Assembly (NCBI GenBank): GCA_964030475.1
Contig: CAXIPT010000006.1
Span: 4,112,376 to 4,176,375 of the forward strand
Origin: Tethya wilhelma
Taxonomy: Eukaryota; Porifera; Demospongiae; Tethyida; Tethyidae
Reading direction: 5' to 3'
DNA length: 64,000 bases
Shown here: piece after piece, positions 48,128 to 61,921 of the stretch
Layout of the letters: each line of letters begins with the position of its first letter
How positions within the stretch are numbered: the stretch's first letter is position 1
The notes under the pieces: generated by a model
The model's database searches: none
What the model was told of the DNA's origin: nothing
What the model saw: only the letters and a program-made list of their open reading frames with translations
Position numbers and translations under genes: made by a program

Positions 48128-48619
48128 GCTCACTGGCTAGCTCTGTTGCAGCTCTAGTAGCTGTACTGACTGTGGAATTGTCAAAGTTCAGGAGGTGAAA
48201 TGAAGTTTGATTTTTAAACCAGAACACAGCCTGGCTGTCCAATTGCGCTTTTTTTTTCAGACCTGTATGGTAATATAGCAAAACATACGTGTACAGCTTG
48301 CAAGACAGAAGCTCCAAATGTGCTCAAGGCCACGACTCAACACAAAACTCAGAGCAGCTGCCAGCAAGCTCGGCACCACGTGTAGAGCCTCTAAACTCAT
48401 TTCAGTAGATTATATTACGCATATTAGAGACTATATAGCAACATGCAAACCTTTAAAGAGTACCTGAACTCCTCCAAATTCTTCTCTCTCAGTCTCTCTG
48501 CCCTTACTGTCAATATTCATGTATAAATTTCAGCTGGCTTTTGGTGGGAAAGACCACACCCACTCTTTGTTTGATTGAGCATGCGCACACGTGCGCGGCA
48601 AGAGACTAAAGAACTGAAG
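48128..48619. promoter_or_regulatory. Divergent promoter region of the Ig-like gene and PC4
   Basis: About 490 bp separate the two start codons. GCATGCGCACACGTGCGC at 48579-48596 holds an NRF1-type half-palindrome next to an E-box (CACGTG), 24 bp upstream of the PC4 ATG. No TATA box was seen. Confidence 0.5.
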
Positions 48620-49339
48620 ATGCCACTGAAGAGAAAGGGCAAGTCAAGAGAGTTTATAGACGACTCTGACGACCCCGAAGACACTGGAGTATGTATTTGT
48701 AGGTTTATATACGTATGTATCTGCCTATGAGCGTCTGTTTTTGGCACTGGTCAGGCCAGTGACTGAGGACTGGAGGGAGGGGTGGTACTTTCTCAGTGTT
48801 GGGTACCGAGTCCTTCTTCTCTCGATCCAGGCAAAGACCAAGAAGGTGAAACTCCAGGAGGCTGCTGCTTCTGCCTCTGCAAGTGGAGGGGATGAAGACG
48901 AAATGATTCCGGTAAGTTTATATGATGGGCATAGATTGATTGACTTCCGAGTCAAAAAAAGATTGACTTTGCTACGTTCACTTATTGTAAGCTTGGACAC
49001 TTTGATTTTATCCTAGCTTGGATACTTAGATATTTAGAGGGTTTTTCGTATTTTTTTTTCTTAATTTTTTCCCTTGCTGATGTTTAGTTGTCCACAAAGA
49101 GATTTGTGAATGTCCGTGTCTTTAATGGCAAGATTCTTGTGGACATCAGAGAGTACTATGAGGACAATGGAGAAAGAAAACCAGGGCGTAAAGGTTAAAG
49201 TTTTCTGCTATGTGTATATCACGGTGTTGACTACACATCCACAATGTGCCATGCAGGTATCTCACTGTCGCTGGACCAGTGGGAAACTCTCAAAGAGGCC
49301 ATTCCTCAGATCGATGCTAAAATTCATGGTAAATCGTAA
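48620..49339 (+). CDS. SUB1: Transcriptional coactivator PC4 / SUB1 (4 exons, 112 aa)
   Basis: PC4 is a nuclear single-stranded-DNA-binding protein that assists RNA polymerase II transcription and repair. Exons 48620-48688, 48831-48911, 49088-49193, 49257-49339; GT-AG; phases 0, 0, 1; stop TAA at 49337-49339. The first two exons give a Lys/Ser/Asp-rich and then Ala/Ser-rich disordered N-terminus, as in vertebrate PC4. Exons 3-4 encode the conserved C-terminal DNA-binding domain: [20 protein letters not shown], then [20 protein letters not shown] and AIPQID, colinear with the human protein. The length (112 aa) is close to the 127 aa of human PC4. The gene is compact with introns under 180 bp. 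Confidence 0.95.
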
Positions 49340-50148
49340 AGTGAACAACTCGTCACAATAACATGCTATATATATGCACACAATACATGCATCCATATAA
49401 TATCTCCAATCTTTGCCAGATATATTTCGATCACATTATGCCAATCAATAGTTATTTGTAAATCATATGATCCTGTTATATTTTGTATTTTCTTTATCAT
49501 GTCCTTGAGAAAATCATATTATTATACTGTCCAATCCTATAGCTACGAGCTCCAGTTCTTTCTCTGCTATAAGGTAAATTAAAGGGTTTGTGTTAAAATT
49601 TATAAGGATCCGACAACATACACCAGAAGCTATATAGCTAGCTGTGAATGATTCAGATATATGCAATATGTGACAGTAGATATAGCATAACAACACTTCA
49701 GCTATAGATGTGTGGTCTTTATCACGTGCATGGCAAGAGCTTTGTTGGTGACCTTTAATTGTAAATAATTTATACAATGTAAAATTGAACATGAACTAAC
49801 GTAAAATTGAAAGATCCATGAACATGCAGTTGTATGTAGTGTAAAAGCATAAAAATATTTATAACTATAACTATACTCAAATTATTTTTTTAAGGAGCTA
49901 CTAGTAATATTAAAACGTTAGACTTCACAAATTCTAAAAGTTAAAAAGTCACGGTTATAAACTTTCCTATGTTGACGACAACAGATTAGAACCTTCATTA
50001 CTTTGACTCTGAGCCTCTCTGCATGAGTATGTGTGTGTGTATAATTTATACGTATGTACATATGTATGCACATAATATAGTACAGAACTATAAACACAGA
50101 ATCGTTATATCATACATGTCATGTCTTTCATTTCAACAGTAAGTTTTA
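49340..50148. other. Intergenic region between convergent PC4 and ATP8B-like genes
   Basis: AT-rich, about 0.8 kb. No exon, RNA gene or strong poly(A) signal was recognised on either strand. Confidence 0.6.
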
Positions 50149-50235
50149 AGCCTCGTACCCAGGCTCTCACCTTTGACCTTTTACCCATGGAATAAAAGGT
50201 CAAAGGGGAGAGCCTGGGTACAAGGCTACGAGGCT
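50149..50235. mobile_element. Foldback element 1 (CCCAGGCTC family) in the ATP8B-like 3' UTR
   Basis: An almost perfect hairpin: AGCCTCGTACCCAGGCTCTC on the left matches the complement on the right, with a loop of about 9 nt at CCCATGGAA. It ends 8 bp from the stop codon of the ATP8B-like gene (50243), so it would be transcribed as a 3' UTR hairpin. Related hairpins occur at 60125 and 61487. Confidence 0.75.
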
Positions 50236-50242
50236 AAGCTAC

Positions 50243-53200
50243 TCACTCGCTCTCCTCGCCCTCTGTACTCTTTGGTTCCCCCTCCTGAGGCTTCATCTCC
50301 CTAGCAGGACTATTGCCGTCGGGCGGGCTGTCCACACTCCCAGGGAGATTGATGCGAAATTTGCCTGGAGTGTATGCCGAGTCCGTCTCATCTCGACCAC
50401 CTTCGATCATAGCTTCACCCCCTCCTAATACTTGGTCGTCTTTAGTAGTATCCTCATCCTCGTTGGCAGGGGTGACCCCTTCCGTTTCAGGCTTATTAAT
50501 CACCTCCAAATCTTCCTTTACAATCTCTTCCGTTGGTCGGCTAGACTCTTCAGAGACTTCAATAGTCACAACTGGAGGAGCTCCCACAGAGATGGATGCT
50601 TGAGCAGCAGTTAGCAAGGCACCATCTACAGGTGACTGACGACGGCTCAAATCGGGAACGTACTGCGATAATCTTCTATAGCGTTCCTCCTCAACTTGAG
50701 CTTCATTCATTCCAAATATCTGCCCAGTTGAAATCATATCACCATAACCTTCGGTGTGCGCGAAAGCGTAACCCGTACGCTTGATGCTCGTACGCTGTAT
50801 CGGGGTATCGGGTGGAGGCTTACGATGAAAGAGCTTCCTACGAAAGATGGTCCTTCCTTCCTGCTTCTGCTTGAGGCGAACGTCGTCGATGAGATTTGGA
50901 AAGAAGTTGAGACGGCAGATCCTGAAGGTGATGGTGGGCACGAGAGCAATGACGACCGCAAGGAAGAGATAGAACCAGAAGAGAGCGGAAGAGATGACCT
51001 CGTAGGCAACTCCGTTGAAGTAGAAGAGGCCGGCGGCATTGTACAGTCCTGGAGTGCTGGTGATGGGTATGACCACAAACCATGAGAGCATGCTTCCCCA
51101 GACAACGACGTGCATGATGGGATTCCAGTGGAATGTGTCCAGAGCAATCTACATGGACAATAAATTTAAGCAACAAATTTAAGCAGTAGATATTTCATAC
51201 AAAAATTAATACTATAAATGTGAAAAATTACTAAATTTAATGGCAATTAATTGGCATACAAATCACAAATTTATTTGCTGCCAGTTATAAAACACATAAC
51301 GAAAAAGTGCCAAATATAAGGGAAAATATTTCAAATTCATACATTATTTTTGTGGGTACCTTGCTGGTCGACTAAGTCATCATGCAATTATTGGATTGAT
51401 GGACAATATAAGCAAAAGAAACCTCACACAGAACACAGTTTCCTCCTTATAGTTTGTGAAGGAATAGACTATACCTCCTTACCTGTCCATTCACGATGAT
51501 GGTAAGGGCGCCCGAAGCAGCAACACTGAAGGACTGGTAGTCCCACTCGTAGCCACCGGGGTAGGAGTTCATGAAGGTGAGCCCGAGGAGGATGAAGAAG
51601 AAGACAAAGGCCACGTAGATCCCCTTGCAGAGACTCCGGATGAAGATGAGAGGATTAAAGCTCTTGTTCTGTTGGCCGGCGATGTAGAGCTCGGGAAAAC
51701 GATAGCAATTGTTCTCATCCACATCCTGGAGAGTCGAAGACCACACAGTACAAAATTTTATTCATAATAGTGGTTAAACGCAATTTTTTTTTTTTTTTAT
51801 TTCATACAATTTTAATGCTATATACAGAGCAAAAGGGAAGTGCTAAACACTAGCACTCCCTCACTCACCTGATCGAGAATGGCCAGAACAATGACTGGGA
51901 GGGAGGTATAGATAACATTGTACACAGCAATGTAGGAGGGGTCATAGAGGGTCTGAGATGGGTGAATGAAGAACGACAATGATTTAATTTGTAAAACACA
52001 CACACACACACACACACACACCCACACACACACACACACTATGCTTCACTTTCAGGCCTTCTGCATGCTGAATTTATCACATTGACAAAAATATGTACAT
52101 GTATGTATTTTGTAGCACATAGAAGCATAAACAGGTCTGGTAAAGGTCATCAACTTAATAAATCAAATATGAGGAATCGCACAGCACACAGAGTTAGGTC
52201 TGGGAATCAGACTACAAATACTCACACATTATATACCTGAGCAGTGAATCCACAGAAGAAGGCAAACAGGAACTGAGAGAAGGCAAAGGCAAAGTTCTTG
52301 TAGAAGAAGTACCTGAGGAAGGTGGTCATCCTGTGGTAGGACCATCGACCATGGACCAATAGGAGACGTTCCAAGAATCGAAATTGACCGAATGAGAAGT
52401 CGCTAGCCAATACAGCCTGTTGACCCTCTCGACCGCTTATACCAACTCCAATGTGAGCAGCTATGTGTGTGTGTGTGTGTGTGTGTTTGTGTGTGTGTGT
52501 TACTTGGTTGGTTCTACCATACCTTTGATCATTCCAACATCATTGGCTCCATCACCAATAGCTAATGTTACAGCATCTTTATTCTTCTTCACAAGGTCTA
52601 CCACACGTTTCTAAACAACAAGAATTTTAAAAAAATCAGAACAGAAAGAGAGAGATAAAGGTGAAACACAAAATTGGAAAGGAAAAAGACATGATATGCA
52701 CACCTTCTGAAGGGGTGTCACTCGACAACAGATAACTGCACTGCATCTTCCAGCCGTCTCCAGTAACTGCAGTTTGACATCTTCCTTCAGAGCATGCCTC
52801 TGTGAAAACAGGACACAACCAATACACACACAGAGAGTGAACTCATACAGCCTGACACTTCTATTCACTCACTCCCTCACCCACTCACCAAGCTGTGTCC
52901 ATTGAGAACAATTCCAAAAGGTGGACCAAGATTGTTATCGTCAAATGTGTCATTTGTCTCTTCGTTCTCTTGGTTCTGTTCCAACGATGCATATTCAGTC
53001 GTTCGTCCTTCAGCTCTGAAAAAGAGAGATATGAAATGTGAAAAGTATCCACATATGCAATCAAATTGAGTTACTAAACTGTGCTCAGGTTTATATAACT
53101 CATGCCTTCATGAGCCTTAAACTTTTAGAAGGAGTGGATAAAATTGGGTTGTCTGATTACTCAGGCCCCTCCCATTCCTCCCTCCTAATTGTCCGTGGGA

Positions 53201-56200
53201 AGAAGTGGACGTGGGGACAACATGATACTGCTACAGTGAGCTCACTTGTTCAGCGCTCTCTCCGCCTCCTGTAGCTGGGCTCTGACTCCTTCTGCTGTGT
53301 CCTCGTCAACGATGAATACTCTCATGTTCTCTGTGAGTAGCTTGGAGGAGTAGCCGATGTTGATGGCCGTCTCTTGCTTGTCACCAGTCAAGACCCAGAT
53401 CTTGATGTTAGCTTTAGCAAGATTGGCAATGGTTTCCGGTACACCATCTTGGAGTTTGTCCTCGATGGCCGTAGCACCCATCAGAGTGAGCTGCTGTTCG
53501 ATCTTACTGTACACCTGCAATATAAATATAGTGTATTTGTATCATAGCAATTGTCCTGTATTGCTTTATATGTCATTTTGAAACTTACAATGTCAACAGC
53601 TTGGTCACGGTTTTCCTGAAGAATGCTGAAAAAAGTTTTTGTGCAAATAAAAAATGTTAGTGTGCTAATATGAGTATCTAAATCTTGGTAAAAACATATT
53701 ATTCAACAGAAAAAAACAAAACAATTAAAAGAAAAAAAAAAGAAAAGAAAAAGGAAAAAAAAAGGAAACAAAAGAAAAAAAAAAAGAATGGTCCATGTGA
53801 GTCTCGAACTCACGACCTTCGCGTTATCAGCACGACGCTCTACCGACTGAGCTAATGGACCAAGTTGACACAATTTACCATTACCAAACAATTTATAGGT
53901 GACTGCTTCAGCTCACCTGGCCTCATAGTACTCCTTGGCCCAATCTGAGTATTCCTCTTCAGTCAAGTCCTTCTTTGCCAGCACCAATGTTCTCAATCCC
54001 TCTCTTGCATATTCCTAAATTATAAAAATGATTAATCAGCTATTTGACTCACTGAGCAACATAAAATTTAAAAAAAAACGTAAGAAAAACCAAAATATAT
54101 TATATTCATCCAACTCACTCCAAGTTGTTTCAAAGTTGTTTCCATGAGAGGTCTAGACTCCTCATTGAGACGGGCAAAGACAATGGTATCTATGGAGACA
54201 ATAAAAATTATCCTCAAAACAATAAAGACTGTGATAAGTTACAACATACCAGCTCCCTTGCAATAGAGAGTGATTTTGCCCTCATACTTTACAATCACCT
54301 GCACAAAAACAAAACAAGTACGTAGTTAGACAAAAAGGATATAAACATCAGTTTTAATATGCATAGCAAGATGCATGGTGACATACCGACATCCTCTTTC
54401 TCTCGTTGTTGAAGTCCAAAATGTTCAGAATTTCATACTCCACCTAAAGTAAAAGACAATCCTAAAGATGACTGTGAGGAGCCAATAACGTGGTACTTGT
54501 ATGCACACATCCTAGGAATAGTTTTTTGTTGTTATTGTTTGTTTTTTGTCTTACCTGTGAATCTTTACCCCTATTCAATGTATCCACGGTAATAGTGAAT
54601 GGATTGCGAGCCTGTAAAATAATAAGAAGGCATTATAGAACTAGCATAAAAAAAACTTACAAGGTATATATACATTCTCTTGCTACAGTCATTTAGCACG
54701 GGTATTGTAATACCTCCCAGTAAATAAAACTAATATGCAGTGAGCTACATATACCTTGAAGACATAGCCAAAGTTTCTAGCAGCAGAAACCAGTGCAGCT
54801 TCATCGGGAGACTGAGCATTGTAGACCAGAACATCTGGGTAGGAAACCATGCATGACAATATTATGTAACAATGCATGCCATGTGCACATGCAGTGCATG
54901 TGTGCATGTGTATACCATTTTCTATTGCTGGCAGAACAGTGTGGCAGAGGCAGAGAAGTTTGAAGAACTCATCACAGTCCTAGCAAATAATATATACACT
55001 AGTATAAATAGACTCACATATATTATACAAACCTGTATTGCTACATATATACATGAAACATAGATATGGAGTTGAATGAGGACTCACTGGATCACGGTTG
55101 TGGCACTTGTCCACAAGGGTTTGGTCATAGAAGACAAAGTCAGGATCAGCATAAGAGTTCCACGCAGTGAAGTCAATACGCTCTGGCATAGCCTGCACAA
55201 ACAAGCATGTACAAGTGTCAGCAAAAATCAGGGACATGTAAATGTACACTGTATAATAATCATGAATCAGCAATTCAGATCAGCTAATGGAGGTTAAATC
55301 AACCGAAAATGTACTTCTCACAGAATTTTGGATTATGAATCATACGTTGAAAAGGGTTAAAATTACTGGGATGTTCTCATGATCAGCAAACAGACTCAAC
55401 AAGAGGTTAAATCAACAATAAATGAAAGAATTTTGGATTATGAATCTGGACTAAAGTCATGCAGTTGAAAGGGTTAAAATTACTGAAAATTAATGTTCTC
55501 AGCTATGGAGGTTAAGCCAACAGATAATATACTTCTCATAGAAATTTTGGACTATGAAAATTCCCACTAGCATAAGTTGAAAAGGGTTAAATTATTGGAA
55601 TGAGGAGGTCAATCAACAGATGCATATACTTCTCATTGGTAAACAGATTTTGGCCTCAGGAACCCACTTGAGGTAACCATTTAGGTCAACCACCATACAT
55701 ACCACACAAATGTTCATAAGATATAATTATGACCAATGAATAATTGAAAACATAATTTGGTTTAGAGCAAAGGGTAAGCTCCTAATGAAGTACGCATAAC
55801 TACCTATTTTTGGTATAAAAGGAAAACTTCTGGAGCCAGTAGAAGCAACTGAGATAGTCATACAGCATGCAAGTACAATTCTCTTCAGAACCTTTTGGTA
55901 GTCATCAACATATACACCTGGGAGTATACACTGCACCAGCAGATAAGGCTGGTATCAAGTGTATTGTCAAGCAGAAAAAAGATACCTATGTTTTGAGGGC
56001 ACAGGACTGGAAGCAAGAACAACAAATCCAACAAACGGTTGAAAATTTGGTAAAACGATTCACCAAGTATTCAAAAACTGTCTACCCAATCATATTTATT
56101 GAAGTGAACCTTGGAAAGGTAACAAAACGTGGTACATTTGGAGCACCAAAAGTTGAAGAATGGTGCAAATTTGAAGACTATATTCCAGGAGAATTCACAA

Positions 56201-58348
56201 AATTTTGCAATAACCATGGCTACATACTTGACGAAGAAGCTACCTACATACTGCAGGCATTTATGCATTGGTCGTGGGCACATACTAAAGGAAAAGTCAT
56301 GGTGGCTGATCTGCAAGGAGTCCTTAGAGATGACCACTACTGCCTAACAGACCCAGTGCTCCTCTCAGGAACGGCAAATGGCGGCGTATTCGGCGACAAA
56401 GACACAGGAGCTGAGGGAATTGTCCTTTTCTTTCTCAACCATCAGTGCAACAAGATTTGCAGCTCTCTTCGCAAGCCAAGAATCCAGAATGTCCTGACCG
56501 ATTCACAACTCTCAGAGGTTACTAAACTACAGGAACTTGGGCAAGGATCAACTGTTTACTTACGCGACTTGGTATTGCCAGAAGAAGTTCGAAAGACACT
56601 TGAAACATTACTTAAAAAGAAAGCTTAAGAAGATGTACACAATAATGGCTATGTAGCTTTAAATGTTTCATTTTTACTCCTTTGATTAACTAATACTTCT
56701 CAAAATACACAAATGTTTTGATGTACAATAACTACATTACATTCTTATACTTTGGAACTTTATTGTTCATATTTTACTTAATTTCTGAACTATATACTGA
56801 TTACATGAAAGCTAGTACTATAGTACAAAATACGTGCACAAACTAGTAGTACACTGGGATCATCACATGCATAATAATAACAATAAATATTTCCTGATTA
56901 GCCTTGTTTCCTAGTCTACAGCCAGTATTTATGAGCCATAATAACGTCCCAGAGGGCAAAAGGATTTTATTGCAATAATATACTTCCCCCAGGCAATGGT
57001 TTCAACCAATGAGAATACAGGATTGTCAATTTTAGCTGAATATTGTTCCTTCACTTGCATATTGTTCCTTCATTAATTTTAGTGTATGAAGATGTAGGGT
57101 TGTTTATCAAGCCTTTTAAACTATCAGCAAGAGAGAGCCTCGGAAATAGTCCAACGGGATATATAGGAAGGAGCCACAACAGACTGAGTTCACTAAATTC
57201 TGGCAGAATCATGCATGCACTGAAAATTTCAATAGGTCAACGCTCTAGCCTAACACTTACACATTCAAGCTGTTTTAAACTGCCAGCATGAAAGATAAAA
57301 TCGTCCACAGACTGGTACAAAGGCACTGGTAGCAGCCACATTCGCTGAAATTCTGCCAGAAACACTTATTGCCTGGTAAAGGTCGACGCTTACACTGCTG
57401 TAGTGTTCTATTTAACGTTCACCGGTTTCTTGATGTAGCAAGCGAAGCAAAACTGTGTAAAGACTAGCGAGAACTGAGCTGTTTCGAGTGTTCTTTTGAA
57501 TTTCTGACTGAGCAAAAACTGGTTGCTATGCTGGAGAAGCGAAGGTAATATAGTAAACGCGGACCAATCAGATTGCAACAGAAAATTTAACCAATGAAAA
57601 GCAACTTTTGTGCGGAAATATAACTATTACTAATAACAGTAATAATAATAATGCTATAATGTATAACAACTTACTTTGGTTCTCTCTGAGGGTATTTCAG
57701 TGGTGACTCCGGTTGCCACCACCTGCTCCTTGTCCTTATCATCGGCCGATATCTCACCGTACTTGACTCCCTTTATGGTGCACTGGTGGAAGGTCATCAG
57801 GTTTTGAGTCAAGGTACCGGTCTATATAGAGAGGTTGAGAGAAATAGCAATGCATGCCATAAGAAATGGATGGATTTCAGCCTCAAACTGAGAGCTTAAA
57901 GCAAGTAAGAATAGCTTAGCCTACTTTCAAGGCCTCCTGCATGTTGCTACTGCACAATAATTGATTTACTATACTGATGATCTTTACCAAGTAGCAACAT
58001 ACAGAAGGCCTAGGAACAAAGCTAGGCCGCCTGTCAGGAGTAGGAAAAAAGGGTCTAGTTTGATAGACTAAGCGAGGGGCATCGTGAACAAGAGTCATAT
58101 ATACACCACAAACTTTACAGTCCTGCAGTGTACAGTTGGACTCAAATTTTGGATCAGTTTCATTTTTTAAGAATTCTCTATCCTCATGTAGATACCTCAC
58201 CTTGTCTGAGAAGATGTACTCTATCTGCCCCAACTCTTCATTGAGGGAGGTGGTCCTGGCTAGGGGTGGGACGTCCACGGGTTCATAGTACATCTTACGA
58301 TCCCAGTTGATGAATTGAGAGAGACCGAGGCGAATCACCTCCACACTG

Positions 58349-58434
<86 letters not shown>

Positions 58435-61430
58435 ACCTGACATAGAGAGAGATGGGAACAAAAGTGTTCAAGACAACAAGATTGGACAGAATCTGCAAGA
58501 ATGCCAACTCGGCAGGATTGTCCTGAGCCCTGTTGAAGTAAGGAATGTACACCACAAAATCCTACAGTGTGTGTTTGTGTGGTTGCCAATACTTAAACCT
58601 GTTGCCATGATAACACACTTTAACCATGTGGACTACTTCTAGCATTTGATTTAAGTTTGATTTAGGATTTTAGCATTATTTCTAAAAAAATTTTGTCTAT
58701 CTGGTTTGAGAATGCCTCAAAAATTTTTTTTCTAAATATCCAAAACTTGAAGCAAAATTGGAAAGCGCTTATTCTTCCCGTTCTTTTAATTGCTTTTCCA
58801 GCTTCCTACACCTTACCAGTCAAAAGTTAGCTATTTTGTCTCATAAGAAGTTTTGTGTGTAAATCTCATTATTTCACTTCTGGTGGCATTCTCAAATCAG
58901 ATGACTTATTCCAGTGGTCTCTCTTCCAGCAAATGAGTGACTATTAGGTTCGATATGGACTTACCGCTCCATACACAAACTCATAGATAAGTGAACCTAT
59001 CAAACAGATTAGCAGACAACCAGCCAAGAAGAGAAGAATCTGTCCAAAAATGAGAGAGAAAGTTTGTAAAGTTGTAGTTATAAGCAGACACAAAAATAGA
59101 GAGACCAACTTACAAAGATAACCAGTCGGTTCATTTGAAGGTCAAGATGAGTACGCTTGAACTTGGTGCGTCCTGGAAACAAACAAACAAACAAACAAAC
59201 AAAGAGGAATTAGGCTTAAGCAACTGACCACATAAACTCCAGCCACTCTTCAAAAAGGCACACAAAAACTTACCACTGTTCTGTACGAGTTTTGTATCAT
59301 GCCCAGCATAGATTACCAGACCATACATCCACTTGGTGTTACGCAGTCTACAACCCTACAGTTTACAAAAGGAGAGGGGGGAAAAAAAGCAGTGCTCAAA
59401 AAGAATCTTAAAACATCAGAAAGCTATCAACAATGCTACTAATACTAATTAGAGGGGCTTACTCTCAAAAGGATCTTCTCATTGTCCAATGAATACTTCT
59501 GACCGTCCCACAGAATGGTACCAACAAACTTGTGCAATCGGTTGTTCGGTGGTTCACACTCAACCTCACCTGAAGAGGGAGGAGAAAAATTTCAAGGCTA
59601 TTGGAACCTAAACTGGTTCAGGCATGTTCTAATTACACAAAGAGAAATATTACTCTTGAAAACTTGTTCGTGTAGTATTTTTGATAATATTACAGCTGAA
59701 ATGAAATCTCTTACCGTCAAACTTGCAGAGTTTATCTTTTTCATTGGCTAGCACTGCTGTTTCTGGTAACGGTTGTCTAACCTTTAAGTTGGTCTCTCTG
59801 AAACACATTGGAACACACACACACACATCAACAACACATTGTCATATAGATCCTAAATATAGCATGCTATAAATAGTAACAACCGTACCCATCTAATTCG
59901 GCTGTTTCAATGTACACCAAGCTGTTTGGTTCACTGGAAGAAAGAAGCAACATGTCCGCCGTGATAAACTCATCCCTCTGCAACAAGAGCACATCACCAA
60001 CTTGGACATTCTGCCAGTAAACATCGTGCAACCTTCAAAGGAAAGAAAAAACGTCACCAGACACCCATGGTAACCAAGCTAGAGTCTTGACTATAACTGT
60101 GAATATTATAGCCAACTAGCCTAGTTCCCAGGCTCCTCCTTCGCGAATATTTCCTCCTTATTTTCAAAGGAAATATTTGCGAGGGAGGAACCTGGGTGTC
60201 CAGGCCAGAGTCTTGACTGTGACCAGAGGAGGTACAACACGAGTGTGCCTTTGTTGAGCTGGCAGGTAGGTGCACGTGATCAACTTTCATTGCGAAGTAT
60301 TGCGATCACATAATTGGAATGTACAGTAATTAGCGGATTTGCCAGTTGAGCAAAGGTGCACTCGTGTCATAGCTCCTCTGGACTGTGACTTACTCTCCAT
60401 CTGGTCCCATGACGTGAGCTACCCTGTGGTTCAACTTCCAATCGCTAACGTGTCGTTTCTGAAAGAGAAAGAGAGAGATATCTGTTTGTTAACTCCAATT
60501 CCTACGTTTGTTAGGTTTGGCATTTGCACACAATAAAGTGAATGTACACCCACAAAAGACAAACTGTAAACACTGGAGATCAAACATACAACAATCGTGA
60601 CCTGGTGGGTATCTAAAAGTGATGGTGAAAGTGTGTAGGACTCACTATGTCATCGAAGGCATCTTTGACAGCTGTCACACCCAGCACAAAGACGAGGGGC
60701 AGGAGGGTGGTGTAGAATGGGACTGATGCCACACTGGGGATCAACTGGAGAGAGAGAGAGAGAGAAATATTCAGCCTTTTTTTTTCCTACTTGTGTGTTT
60801 CAATCTGTATTTTGTTAGTTATTACTCTCTGCTATGTTTTTGAAAGCACTTCTTTTCAATGGATCTAGCCAGGCTTGAACCTTAGTCATCAGATTTACTG
60901 TCAAACGCTCTACCCCTTGAGCCACAAAACTCCCGGTAGTACAGCACCCACAATAGTGCTATTCCTACAGTGTACAAGTGTGAAGGTGGTGAGCAACAGA
61001 CCTGTATGATGAGAAGGATGAGGAAATAGACGTTGGCCACCCTCAGGAACTGCTCAAACAGGTTTATCGGCAGGAACGTGATGATGTTGTACTTAGAGGT
61101 GGTCACCTGGTTTTTCTAAAATACAGCAGAAAAGTGAAAGAATCAGGACATACATTAAAAAAAGAAAACATGACAGGCATCCATATAATCATACTACATG
61201 TACTTACAGCATATTTGAATGGAGTATTAAACAGCCTGTCATTGGCCCTCAAGATTCTTCTCTCCTCAACTGCAAAGGAAAGAGAAAGTAAATTTAAAGA
61301 AAAATTATGAGGCATGATCAAACAGGCACTGGAAAGATACTCCAAGGAACAAGTTAAGAGATGGCACAACAGTTATAATTGTCCATTGATAGACGCAATG
61401 AGTTACCATCACACGGTGCAATAAAGGCAT

Positions 61431-61469
<39 letters not shown>

Positions 61470-61852
61470 GTGTGTGTGTGTGTTACAGCCTCGTTTCCAG
61501 GCTTCTCTATTGCAAATATTTCATCCAAGAAATAAACAAATACTTACAAAGCAGGAGCCTGGAAAGAAGCCTAGACTGCAAATATTGAATACAGTATATA
61601 TAATATTGTAGTGTGCTGCACCTTTTCTAAGCATTGGAAAGATCCCATACAACACTCTCTCCCAGAGGCGATCCTTCATGGCGTCTTCGTCTTGCAATTT
61701 CTCGGGCACGGCTTCTTCGTTGGAAATGGGACTAACAGCACCATGACCACCATCGTTGGCCTCTTTGCCAGTGGCATCTTCTTCAGGAGGAGCATCAATG
61801 GCCTCCTCTATCTCTACCACATCCTGCTGTTGGTCGGGTGCACCAAGGTCTG

Positions 61853-61921
<69 letters not shown>

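Noticed and set aside
49514..49792. 92-codon minus-strand open frame
   Set aside because: AT-rich intergenic sequence with no recognisable similarity or splice context.
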